Part shown: positions 16,546 to 24,233 of the stretch, piece after piece | How the letters are laid out: every line of letters begins with the position of its first letter | How positions within the stretch are numbered: the first letter of the stretch is position 1 | Source: Loktanella sp. UBA3435 | GTDB lineage: Bacteria; Pseudomonadota; Alphaproteobacteria; Rhodobacterales; Rhodobacteraceae | Assembly: GCA_002378665.1 (NCBI GenBank) | Contig: DFSO01000074.1 | Coordinates: 1-30,351 of the forward strand | Reading direction: 5' to 3' | DNA length: 30,351 bases | The notes under the pieces: model-generated | Seen by the model: only the letters and a program-made list of their open reading frames with translations | Databases searched by the model: none | Told to the model about the DNA's origin: nothing | Program-made: the position numbers and the translations under genes

Positions 16546-17892
16546 TTATGCGCCTGGGTTACAGTCGCCCAAAGTGCCGCCAGCGAACATTGGGTGCTCA
16601 GGATCGTACTCGACCTGTGCACGTGGTGTTACTTCAACGATTTCAAGCGTGTCGTATACACTTGTTGGTGCCTCAGCGCCCTTCATGACGAGAACGTCTT
16701 TGAAGCACTGGTGATCGGCGCCACGGTAAGATGTTGGACCGTTGCCCATGCCGTCGAAGTCGAAATCTTCGAGAGCTTCGACAACTGCGCATGGGTTGAA
16801 GGAACCCGCACGTGTTACCGCATCTGCGTAAAGCAGTGTTTGTACATAGCAAGAATGCGCCGCACCGGATGGCGGGAAGCCATACTTTTCGCCAAACGAC
16901 TTAGTGAATGCAGCAGTACCTTCATCCTGAAGCTGCCAGTTCCAGTTCATGGAGCCGTAAACGCCTTGGATGTTTGTACCCGCACCCGCAGCCATCAGCT
17001 CGGAGTAGAGTGGAACAACGATTTCGAAGTTCTTACCGTTGACTTGCTTGTCCTTGAGACCAAACTGGATCGCTTGTGTCAAAGAGTTCACCATGTCCCC
17101 GCCGTAGTGGTTCAGAACGAGGATATCAGCGCCAGAGTTCAGAACTGGTGCGATATAGGACGAGAAGTCGCCTGCGCCAACTGGTGTCAGAACGTTCTGG
17201 ACAGTTTCCCAACCCATTGCCTCTGTAGAGGCCGCCATGGATTCCTGCTGTGACCAGCCCCATGTGTAGTCAGCTGTCAGGTGATAAGCACGGCGATCTG
17301 TGCCGTAAACTTTTTCCAGAACAGGTGTCAACGCTGCGGCAGACATGTAAGCGTTAAAGAAATGGCGGAAGCCATTGCGCTTACGGTCTTTACCAGTGGT
17401 GTCGTTGGAGTGTGTCAAACCAGCCATGAAGATCACGCCTGCTTCTTGGCACAGACCCTGAACCGCAATCGCAACACCCGACGAAGAACCGCCAGTGATC
17501 ATGATGCAGCCATCTTTCTGGATCATGGACTGTGCGGATGCACGTGCCACGTCAGATTTTGTCTGTGTATCGCCAGTAACGAACTCGACCTTTTTGCCAA
17601 GGACACCTGTGCCGTCCAATACTTTGGACGAGAAGGTGTTCAGCATGCCGCCGTCGCCGATACCATTGAGGTGCTCAACAGCCAGCTCTTGAGCGCGCAG
17701 CTCGTCGAGGCCTTCTTCGGCATATGGACCAGTTTGTGGCACGTTGAAACCAAACTTAACCGTGTCGCCTTGTGGCGCGTTGGTAAAACCAGTGTGATTT
17801 TCAGCGCGCAGATACGTTGGCAGCATGAGACCGGCGCTAGTGACAGCACCTGTCTTCATCACGCCACGACGTGTGAAATTAGACTTGGACAT
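16546..17892 (-). CDS. ABC transporter substrate-binding protein (Liv/urea/amide type), Tat-type signal
   Basis: 448 residues. The periplasmic receptor of the adjacent livHMGF set. The N-terminus (NFTRRGVMKTGAVTSAGLML) has twin arginines, a hydrophobic core and LRAE before the mature part, suggesting Tat export rather than Sec. The type I periplasmic-binding fold is shown by KFGFNVPQTGPYAEEGLDEL, by ITGGSSSGVAIAVQGLCQEAG near 140 and by the C-terminal lobe. At least five Cys are present in the mature chain, which would suit Tat export of a folded protein. AAGGGAGG stands 6 bases before the ATG. It is first in the operon. The ligand may be an amino acid, urea or short amide; sequence alone does not decide. 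Confidence 0.9.
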   Translation of the reverse strand: MSKSNFTRRGVMKTGAVTSAGLMLPTYLRAENHTGFTNAPQGDTVKFGFNVPQTGPYAEEGLDELRAQELAVEHLNGIGDGGMLNTFSSKVLDGTGVLGKKVEFVTGDTQTKSDVARASAQSMIQKDGCIMITGGSSSGVAIAVQGLCQEAGVIFMAGLTHSNDTTGKDRKRNGFRHFFNAYMSAAALTPVLEKVYGTDRRAYHLTADYTWGWSQQESMAASTEAMGWETVQNVLTPVGAGDFSSYIAPVLNSGADILVLNHYGGDMVNSLTQAIQFGLKDKQVNGKNFEIVVPLYSELMAAGAGTNIQGVYGSMNWNWQLQDEGTAAFTKSFGEKYGFPPSGAAHSCYVQTLLYADAVTRAGSFNPCAVVEALEDFDFDGMGNGPTSYRGADHQCFKDVLVMKGAEAPTSVYDTLEIVEVTPRAQVEYDPEHPMFAGGTLGDCNPGA

Positions 17893-18004
17893 AAATATCC
17901 TCCCTTAAGTTTCAGTGCCGTTTGAGCCTCCTCGCTCGCACGGCCTACACTTTGCAGTGATAAATCTACCATCAGGGGAAATGGCCGTTTCGGGCAACAA
18001 GCCA

Positions 18005-18032
18005 TTGCATTTCCTTAACGAATTTGTAAACT
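18005..18032 (+). promoter_or_regulatory. Possible promoter of the XRE regulator gene
   Basis: TTGCAT (18005-18010), a 16-base spacer and TAAACT (18027-18032) lie 80 bases before the start codon. The surrounding divergent gap (17893-18112) is AT-rich, with repeated TGTAAA-like words (18026-18031 and 18057-18062) that could be sites for the regulator itself. Weak evidence. Confidence 0.28.
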
Positions 18033-18112
18033 AAATGACAATTTCAGTGAATTTTCTGTAAATCTGTTTTCGCGCAGTTGCAGAAACCCGCTGATAACAT
18101 GAGGGAAAATTG

Positions 18113-19396
18113 ATGGCGCTGCACGGACAAACAGGGACCCGCATCCGCGAGCGGCGTATGGATCGCAAGATCAGGCAGGCCGATCTGGCGCAAAGTGTCG
18201 AGATATCGCCGTCTTACCTGAATTTGATTGAGCATAATCGCCGCAGAATCGCGGGAAAGCTGTTGGCGCAGATTGCAAAACAGCTTGAGACGACCCCAGA
18301 GCAATTGTCGCGCGGCGCGGATTCGACTTTGCTGGACCAGTTGCGAACGGCTGCGGCCCATATGACGGTTAGCGTTGAAATTGCGCGTGTCGAAGAGTTG
18401 GCAGGACGTTATCCTGGCTGGACTGATTTGATTGCCGCACAGGCGCGGCGCTTGTCTGTGTTGGAAGAGCGTGTGCAGGTTTTGACTGATCGTATGACCT
18501 ATGATCCAGAATTAGCGGGGTCGCTGCACGAGGTGATTTCGGCAGTCACAGCGATCCGTTCGGCGGCATCTATCTTGGTTGGCGGAGAGAAGCTTGACGC
18601 AGATTGGCAGGGGCGTTTTCACCGTAACATCTATGACGACAGTATCCGCTTGGCCGCCAGTTCAGAGGCCTTGATCCGTTATCTGGACGCCCCGGAGGCG
18701 GATGGGCCAGTGCATTTCGCCCCGATTGATGAGGTTGAGGCCTATCTGGCAAAGGAAGGGTTTCATATTGAAGCACTTGAGGCAGGGTCTGATGTGGCGG
18801 CACTTATGGCCAGTGCGAATTTGCGCAGTGGAGCGGCGCAAAGCCTGTTGCAAAGCCATTTGCAGGCTTACCGCGCCGATGTGGAGGCGATGCCATTAAC
18901 AGCATTTTCCAAAGCGGCAAAAGCGGGTGGCTATGACCCTATGACGCTGGCCTCCCAGTTTGATGTCGATGTGGCTGCGGTGTTGCGCCGCTTGGCGAGC
19001 TTGCCTACGGGCGCAGATCATCCGCCGATGGGCTTGGCCGTCGCCGATGCATCCGGGGCGCTTTTGTTGCTGAAACCCGTTGATGGTTTTGCCATGCCTC
19101 GCGCAGGTGCTGGTTGTCCGCTTTGGCCCATTTACGCAGCATTCACGCGTCAAGGGCAGCCGATCCGTGCGGAGGCCACTTTGCCGGGGCCAAATGGGCA
19201 GAGGTTTCTATGCTATGCAATTGCCACGAATGCGGGAGTCCCGGGATTTGATGCGCCGCTAGTTTTACGTGCGACGATGCTTGTTTTGTCTGATCCACCT
19301 GAAGGGGCACAGCAAAAGGTCGAGGTGGGCGTTGCCTGTCGGATTTGCCCGCGCAAGGCATGTTTAGCCCGTCGCGAGCCTTCTGCAATCATGTGA
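18113..19396 (+). CDS. XRE-family regulator of the ScfR/RamB (short-chain fatty acid metabolism) type
   Basis: 427 residues from the ATG at 18113, which has GAGGG 7 bases upstream. An N-terminal XRE helix-turn-helix occupies residues ~8-65 (RIRERRMDRKIRQADLAQ, then ISPSYLNLIEHNRRRI). A long helical middle follows, and the C-terminal domain is DUF2083-like, ending in CRICPRKACLARREPS. The family includes RamB and MccR/PrpR-type regulators of acetate and propionate use that sense acyl-CoA. The HExxH zinc-protease motif found in some relatives is not visible. The three clustered Cys near the C-terminus may bind metal or be redox active (inference). The gene is followed by a promoter and then the two-component genes. 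Confidence 0.82.
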   Translation: MALHGQTGTRIRERRMDRKIRQADLAQSVEISPSYLNLIEHNRRRIAGKLLAQIAKQLETTPEQLSRGADSTLLDQLRTAAAHMTVSVEIARVEELAGRYPGWTDLIAAQARRLSVLEERVQVLTDRMTYDPELAGSLHEVISAVTAIRSAASILVGGEKLDADWQGRFHRNIYDDSIRLAASSEALIRYLDAPEADGPVHFAPIDEVEAYLAKEGFHIEALEAGSDVAALMASANLRSGAAQSLLQSHLQAYRADVEAMPLTAFSKAAKAGGYDPMTLASQFDVDVAAVLRRLASLPTGADHPPMGLAVADASGALLLLKPVDGFAMPRAGAGCPLWPIYAAFTRQGQPIRAEATLPGPNGQRFLCYAIATNAGVPGFDAPLVLRATMLVLSDPPEGAQQKVEVGVACRICPRKACLARREPSAIM

Positions 19397-19408
19397 CGAC
19401 AAGTCTCT

Positions 19409-19437
19409 TTGACAGACCAGAAATTTAGCGTGATAGT
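19409..19437 (+). promoter_or_regulatory. Predicted sigma-70 promoter of the response regulator/kinase operon
   Basis: A consensus TTGACA (19409-19414), exactly 17 bases, then GATAGT (19432-19437) gives the best promoter match noticed in the window. It lies 12 bases past the XRE stop and about 50 bases before the response regulator start. Confidence 0.6.
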
Positions 19438-19443
19438 CACGCT
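19427..19443. promoter_or_regulatory. Perfect inverted repeat overlapping the -10 box (candidate operator)
   Basis: AGCGTGA-TAG-TCACGCT, 7-bp arms with a 3-base centre, covers the -10 element of the promoter at 19409-19437 and the expected transcription start. This is the classic place for a repressor site. The XRE regulator encoded just upstream is a candidate ligand (inference). Confidence 0.5.
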
Positions 19444-19486
19444 TATGTGGTCCTTCGGGGCACCAGTCGGGGGGAGACCGAAAACC

Positions 19487-19855
19487 ATGGCCAAGCGCGT
19501 GCTTTTGATTGAAGATGAGCCCAATATCATCGAGGCGATTAGCTTTATTCTGTCGCGAGACGGCTGGACGGTTCACACTCATGAAGACGGTGAGACCGCG
19601 ATTGCCAAGGTGAATGCATTCCCACCTGATCTGATAATTCTCGATGTAATGTTGTCAGGGCGGAGTGGTTTTGACATCCTGCGCGACCTGCGTGCGCAAG
19701 ACATCACCGCGACAACACCTGTCATGATGTTAACAGCGCGAGGGCAAGCGAAAGACCGTGATTTGGCAAAGCGTTTGGGCGCGAACCATTTTATGACAAA
19801 ACCGTTCTCTAACGCCGAGGTGCGCGACAATGTACGCGCGCTGATGGAGGCATGA
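19487..19855 (+). CDS. Single-domain (CheY-like) response regulator
   Basis: 122 residues from the ATG at 19487, which follows a GGGGGAG; upstream in-frame starts would add residues before the receiver fold and are rejected. The receiver is complete: acidic Glu9/Asp10, phospho-acceptor Asp53 (IILDVML), Thr83 and Lys105 (MTKPF). There is no output domain, so signalling must be by protein contact or onward phosphotransfer. Its last codons overlap the next gene by 4 bases (ATGA), and the cognate kinase is encoded two genes downstream. Confidence 0.93.
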   Translation: MAKRVLLIEDEPNIIEAISFILSRDGWTVHTHEDGETAIAKVNAFPPDLIILDVMLSGRSGFDILRDLRAQDITATTPVMMLTARGQAKDRDLAKRLGANHFMTKPFSNAEVRDNVRALMEA

Positions 19856-20121
19856 CAGGGCGGAACCCACAGGGCGTTTTCCTAGAGCGCCGCGCCTATC
19901 ACAAGCGTCGCATGCGTGACCTTGCCCGCGCGGTTCCCATCATCGGAGCCGTTTTGATTTCGATCCCATTGCTCTGGCCGCAGGGCGATGATGGGGTCAC
20001 CAATTCGACTGCTATCGTTTATGTTTTTGGGGTTTGGATCGTTTTGATAGCCTTGGCTGCGCTCATTTCGCGGGTTGTGCAAAGTGACGAGCCGCCAGCG
20101 GCACCAGCGGAAGAGCGTTAA
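19852..20121 (+). CDS. Small two-helix membrane protein coupled to an SLC5-type sensor kinase
   Basis: 89 residues, not recognised by name. The basic N-terminus (LERRAYHKRRMRDLARA) is followed by two membrane helices, about residues 28-43 and 54-74, and a short Pro/Ala/Glu tail. It overlaps the response regulator by ATGA, and its stop TAA shares a base with the kinase ATG (TAATG), so all three are co-translated. Small two-helix proteins (DUF485/YjcH, DUF4212) precede many SLC5 solute symporters as accessory subunits; the position here suggests a similar role for the kinase's transporter domain, which is inference. Confidence 0.75.
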   Translation: MTGRNPQGVFLERRAYHKRRMRDLARAVPIIGAVLISIPLLWPQGDDGVTNSTAIVYVFGVWIVLIALAALISRVVQSDEPPAAPAEER

Positions 20122-22808
20122 TGGTTACCTTCAACATTCTGGTTGCTGTGGCGCTTTTATACGTGGCGGTGCTTTTTGGTGTGGCGTTTTATGCCGAACG
20201 CCGTGCCGCATTGGGGTTTGGCGGCTGGTTGCACTCACCCATCGTCTACACGCTGTCGCTGTCGATTTATTGCACCGCTTGGACCTTTTATGGTGCGGTG
20301 GGTTATGCCGCGCGGTCTGGCGTTGAGTTTGTGACGATCTACCTTGGCCCGACCCTTGTTATGGTGGGCTGGTGGTGGGTTTTACGGCGCTTGGTGCGGA
20401 TCGGGCGGTCGCAGCGGATCACATCAATCGCGGATTTAATCTCGTCTCGATTTGGTAAGTCGACTTCGCTAGGGGTGATTGTCACCTTGCTCGCCGTTGT
20501 GGCAACAACACCCTACATTGCGCTGCAATTACAATCTGTTACCCTGTCTTTCGCAGTTTTTTCCAATGCGGGCGGGCAGGCGTGGGGGCATGAAGAACTG
20601 AACGGTGCCGCCATTGTTGTGGCCATTGGGCTGGCGACGTTCACGGTGTTTTTCGGCACGCGTAACCTTGATGCCAATGAGCGACACCACGGGATCGTTA
20701 TGGCGATTGCGGTTGAGGCGGTGGTCAAGCTGGTCGCACTTTTGGCCGTCGGCATCTTTGTTGTCTGGGGCATCGCAGGCGGACCTGCGCAGATGTTGCA
20801 GCAGATTGATGCCTCGCCGATATCGCATTGGGAACAGGATGGCAGCCGCTGGATCGGGCTCATTTTTGTGTCAGGGGCCGCGTTCATTTGTTTGCCGCGC
20901 ATGTTTCAGGTCTTGGTGGTTGAGAATGTTGACGAGCGGCATCTGAATATCGCGGGCTGGGCGTTCCCGACCTATCTGTTTTTGATGAGCCTGTTTGTGG
21001 TGCCCATCGCGGTTGTTGGTTTAAACCTGATGCCAGCAGGCGCGAACCCCGATCTGTTTGTCTTGACCATTCCGCTTAGCCAAGGCCGCGACGGATTGGC
21101 GATGGTGTCGTTCTTGGGCGGGTTTTCTTCGGCGACGTCGATGGTGATTGTGTCAACGATTGCATTGTCGACGATGGTGTCGAACCATATCGTGCTGCCC
21201 GTCTGGTTAAGCGCACATAAGGGGCAGGGTGCCAAAGTATCTGGTGATGTGAGGTCGGTTATTTTGCGGTCGCGCCGCATATCAATCGCGGCGGTTTTGA
21301 CGCTTGGATATCTCTATTATCGGATCTCTGGTGGTGGGACAGCCTTGGCGGCCATTGGTCTTGTGTCCTTTTCTGGCGTCGTCCAGATTTTTCCTGTTCT
21401 GCTGGGCGGTATTTTCTGGCGAGGTGCGACGCGAATTGGTGCGGCAATGGGGCTTCTGACGGGGTTCGCTGTTTGGGGCTGGACGTTGTTTTTGCCAAGC
21501 TTTGGCGATGGCGCAATTATCAGTCATGCCGCCATGCAACATGGCCCGTTTGGCATTGTATGGCTGCGCCCTGATGCGTTGTTTGGCATCGACGGCATGG
21601 ACCCGCTGGTGCATGGCATTATGTGGTCGATGATTTTGAATACGCTTGTGTTCTTTATCGGGTCCATTTTTAGCTTTCCGACGCCGCTAGAGCGTTTGCA
21701 AGGTGCCCAGTTCGTCAATGTTTTTGACTATTCCGTTGGATCGGCGCGGTGGCGGTCAAGCGTTGCAGGCGCCGAAGATCTGCTGATCATGTCGCAGCGC
21801 ATTTTGGGTGGAAACGAGGCGCAGGCCTTGTTCCAGCGCGAAGCAAAGTCGCAAGGAAAGGCTGGCTATCTACCTGATGTGACGTCTGATTTCATCGAGA
21901 GGCTGGAGCGCGAGCTTGCGGGATCGGTGGGTGCTGCAACTGCGCACGCGATGATCGGGCAGTTGACCGAAGGTAGCAGCGTGTCGGTTGAGGACCTGAT
22001 CGCTGTGGCGGACGAAGCGGCGCAAATTTTGGAATATTCTAATCGGCTAGAGGCTAAATCCGCAGAGCAAGAGCAGACGGCGCGGGCGCTGCGCGATGCC
22101 AACGAAAAGCTCACGGCGCTTTCGGTACAAAAGGACGCATTTCTGAGCCAGATCAGCCATGAATTGCGGACACCCATGACATCGATCCGGTCATTTTCCG
22201 AGATTTTACGTGATGGCGAAACGACGGCTGCACAGCAGGGCCATTACGCAGGCATTATCCATGACGAGACTTTGCGGTTGACCCGTCTTTTGGATGATCT
22301 GCTCGATCTGTCGGTCTTGGCCAATGGGCAAGTTACGCTGCAAGATCAAAACGGCAATTTGCGTGATCTCATTGACCGCGCTGTGGATGTCGCAGGCGGT
22401 GATGGTGATGGCATGCGCATTTTGAGGGATCGCTCTGGCGAGAACTTTGTGCTGCATACCGATCTGGATCGACTTGGGCAGGTTTTCATCAATCTCATCA
22501 CGAATGCGCGTAAATATTGCGATGCAAAGTCACCGATGCTGAAGATCAAAGTTGGTCTGGTCGCTGGACAACATGTTGTTGATTTCATTGATAATGGTAC
22601 GGGCATTCAAGTTGGCAACCAACAGATGATCTTTGAAAAGTTCTCTCGGGTTGCCGATCAATCCAAGGCTGGCGGTGCGGGTCTTGGCCTTGCGATATGT
22701 CGCGAGATTATGCAGCGATTGGGCGGCCAAATCAGCTATCTTCCTGGTCAGGGTGGTGCTGCTTTCCGCGTGGTCTTGCCGAACAACAAGCCGTTATCAA
22801 ATCAGTAA
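20121..22808 (+). CDS. SLC5 (sodium:solute symporter)-STAC-histidine kinase
   Basis: 895 residues. Residues 1-~520 form a symporter-like domain with about 12-13 membrane segments of the SLC5 fold. Residues ~590-655 resemble the STAC linker domain (LERELAGSVGAATAHAMIG, then SVEDLIAVADEAAQILEYS). A coiled coil leads to HisKA with His680 in SHELRTPM, and the HATPase has the N box (Asn795), DNGTG (824-828) and GGAGLGLAI (851-859). No PAS or C-terminal receiver is present. CbrA and CrbS of gammaproteobacteria (carbon use, acetate switch) share the SLC5-STAC-kinase plan. The cytoplasmic partner is presumably the single-domain receiver at 19487. A transported or sensed small molecule is implied but unidentified; the XRE neighbour hints at short-chain acids. 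Confidence 0.92.
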   Translation: MVTFNILVAVALLYVAVLFGVAFYAERRAALGFGGWLHSPIVYTLSLSIYCTAWTFYGAVGYAARSGVEFVTIYLGPTLVMVGWWWVLRRLVRIGRSQRITSIADLISSRFGKSTSLGVIVTLLAVVATTPYIALQLQSVTLSFAVFSNAGGQAWGHEELNGAAIVVAIGLATFTVFFGTRNLDANERHHGIVMAIAVEAVVKLVALLAVGIFVVWGIAGGPAQMLQQIDASPISHWEQDGSRWIGLIFVSGAAFICLPRMFQVLVVENVDERHLNIAGWAFPTYLFLMSLFVVPIAVVGLNLMPAGANPDLFVLTIPLSQGRDGLAMVSFLGGFSSATSMVIVSTIALSTMVSNHIVLPVWLSAHKGQGAKVSGDVRSVILRSRRISIAAVLTLGYLYYRISGGGTALAAIGLVSFSGVVQIFPVLLGGIFWRGATRIGAAMGLLTGFAVWGWTLFLPSFGDGAIISHAAMQHGPFGIVWLRPDALFGIDGMDPLVHGIMWSMILNTLVFFIGSIFSFPTPLERLQGAQFVNVFDYSVGSARWRSSVAGAEDLLIMSQRILGGNEAQALFQREAKSQGKAGYLPDVTSDFIERLERELAGSVGAATAHAMIGQLTEGSSVSVEDLIAVADEAAQILEYSNRLEAKSAEQEQTARALRDANEKLTALSVQKDAFLSQISHELRTPMTSIRSFSEILRDGETTAAQQGHYAGIIHDETLRLTRLLDDLLDLSVLANGQVTLQDQNGNLRDLIDRAVDVAGGDGDGMRILRDRSGENFVLHTDLDRLGQVFINLITNARKYCDAKSPMLKIKVGLVAGQHVVDFIDNGTGIQVGNQQMIFEKFSRVADQSKAGGAGLGLAICREIMQRLGGQISYLPGQGGAAFRVVLPNNKPLSNQ

Positions 22809-22844
22809 CGGAATCTGCGGTAAGTTTGCTGAGTATCTTGGTAA

Positions 22845-23465
22845 ATGAGTGATCCCAAAGCAGTGAATTCCGAACTTTCTATCCTTGCGCGGATGACGAC
22901 CCGTGATGTGACGCCTGTCGCTGACGCCCCTTTGACGTCTTCGCGGGCGCTGCGGGTGGCCATGACGCGAGCGTCAGACAAGGCCTTAGGGCTGTCGTTG
23001 ACGGTGCAAAGTGTGAGCGAGGAACTCCTGACACTGGATGATGCTATCGGGACCTTTCCCGCCGAATATCTCTATATTTCCTTGGTCTCTGGCACGGATA
23101 CTGTCGGTATGATTGGCGTGGATACCCAATTGCGCGCCGCGTCAATTGAGATGCAGACCATGGGTCGGTTGTCCAAAAACACCCCACCAGAGCGACCTGC
23201 CACCAGCACTGATTTGATGATGCTGATGCCGTTGTGCACGATGATTATGACGCAGGTTGCCGAAACCACGCTTGGCTCCGAACTGGAAGACTGGACCAAG
23301 GGCGTTACGATCGGGGCAAAGTTTGATTCCCTGCGTGCTGCGGGACTTGCTATTGAAGACGCCGAATTCCGGGCGATGCGTTTGTCAATTGAACTGCCTA
23401 TTGGGGAACGCCGCGCCGAATTGCTGCTGATGTTGCCAACATCATCAGCTTGCCAAAAAGATTGA
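22845..23465 (+). CDS. FliM-like protein, N-terminal/middle part (frame ends early near an A5 run)
   Basis: 206 residues. The stretch SSRALRVAMTRASDKALGLS near residue 32, followed by an alternating alpha/beta region ending in LPIGERRAELLLMLP, resembles the FliM-like proteins of Rhodobacterales that carry a FliM middle-type domain. It stops at 23463-23465, 4 bases before a second frame that encodes the expected C-terminal SpoA domain. The run of five A at 23455-23459 is a natural slip point: removing one A joins the two into a 313-residue protein. No CheY-binding N-terminal peptide of the flagellar type is obvious. It starts 36 bases after the kinase stop, so it belongs to the same operon. 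Not a bona fide flagellar gene by context. Confidence 0.7.
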   Translation: MSDPKAVNSELSILARMTTRDVTPVADAPLTSSRALRVAMTRASDKALGLSLTVQSVSEELLTLDDAIGTFPAEYLYISLVSGTDTVGMIGVDTQLRAASIEMQTMGRLSKNTPPERPATSTDLMMLMPLCTMIMTQVAETTLGSELEDWTKGVTIGAKFDSLRAAGLAIEDAEFRAMRLSIELPIGERRAELLLMLPTSSACQKD

Positions 23466-23469
23466 AACT

Positions 23470-23787
23470 GTGAAGCCGACAGACCAGTCGTGGGGCACAA
23501 AAATGAGTGCAGCAGTGGCGTTGGCGCCCGCAACTTTGGATGCCATTCTCCATCGCATGAGTTTGCCACTTTGGGTGGTTGATGCGCTCAAAGTGGGGGA
23601 TACAATCCCCTTGTTGGGGGCGACGGTGGGGTCGGTGCGACTTTTTGCGCCTGACGGTGTGCTGGTCGCAGAGGCAAGATTGGGACAGTCAGGCGGCAAG
23701 CGCGCCGTCAGAATTCAACCCGCACCTGAGGCCATGATGCGCGATCTGCCCGCACCAGAAGCGCGGGCAGTCGCAAAAGCGAGTTAG
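23470..23787 (+). CDS. FliM/FliN-type SpoA domain, C-terminal part of the same gene
   Basis: 105 residues if read from the GTG at 23470. The segment LPLWVVDALKVGDTIPLLGA, then GSVRLFAPDGVLVAEARLGQ and SGGKRAVRI, is a SpoA (FliM C-terminal/FliN) fold. The GTG lacks a good ribosome site, and the frame is open upstream of it through HHQLAKKIET, so independent initiation is less likely than a frameshift from the preceding frame. Internal translation of a SpoA fragment does occur in type III secretion C-ring proteins, so it should not be dismissed. Its TAG overlaps the stop of the convergent DUF442 gene. Confidence 0.65.
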   Translation: MKPTDQSWGTKMSAAVALAPATLDAILHRMSLPLWVVDALKVGDTIPLLGATVGSVRLFAPDGVLVAEARLGQSGGKRAVRIQPAPEAMMRDLPAPEARAVAKAS

Positions 23788-24212
23788 GTTTGGTTTGCAA
23801 TCATATCGATTTGACCGCGCATGCCGCCAAGCTCGTATCCCGCCGCCGCAGTCGCGGCGATGATATCATCAGTGGGCATTTTGCCTGCCTGTGACAGGGA
23901 CCAAACGATCGATGATCGCGTGCCAGAAGCGCAATAGGCCAGAACGGGGCCACCTGCGGCCTCCATTGCAGCGGCTTGCGCATTTACCATCTCCATGTTC
24001 AGCCCTTGATGGGTTACAGGGATATAGGTGAACTTGAGACCCGCAGCCTCTACCGCCGCGTTCATTGTGATTTCCTGATGGGTCAGGGGCACTTCGGCGT
24101 CGGGTCGATTGCAGATCACCGCCTTGAACCCCGCCGCTGCAATAGCGGGGAGGTCCGTGGTGTCGATCTGCGGTGTGACCGAGTAGGTCGGGGTGATTTG
24201 GCGGATATTCAT
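23784..24212 (-). CDS. DUF442 / TIGR01244-type sulfur transferase (Blh N-domain-like)
   Basis: 142 residues from the ATG at 24212, which has GGAG 6 bases upstream; an ATG four codons earlier lacks a site. The phosphatase/rhodanese-like loop CASGTRSS places Cys94 and Arg99 at the active site. In many alphaproteobacteria this domain is fused to an MBL persulfide dioxygenase in Blh proteins; here it is a separate gene at the end of the same operon. The likely role is persulfide or sulfane sulfur handling. It follows the second YeeE/YedE gene by 21 bases and overlaps the FliM-like stop on the other strand. Confidence 0.85.
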   Translation of the reverse strand: MNIRQITPTYSVTPQIDTTDLPAIAAAGFKAVICNRPDAEVPLTHQEITMNAAVEAAGLKFTYIPVTHQGLNMEMVNAQAAAMEAAGGPVLAYCASGTRSSIVWSLSQAGKMPTDDIIAATAAAGYELGGMRGQIDMIANQT

Positions 24213-24233
24213 GGTCTTCTCCATGTAAAACGA

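Noticed and set aside
16462..17253. 263-residue plus-strand frame
   Set aside because: Antisense to the binding-protein gene; no domain pattern.
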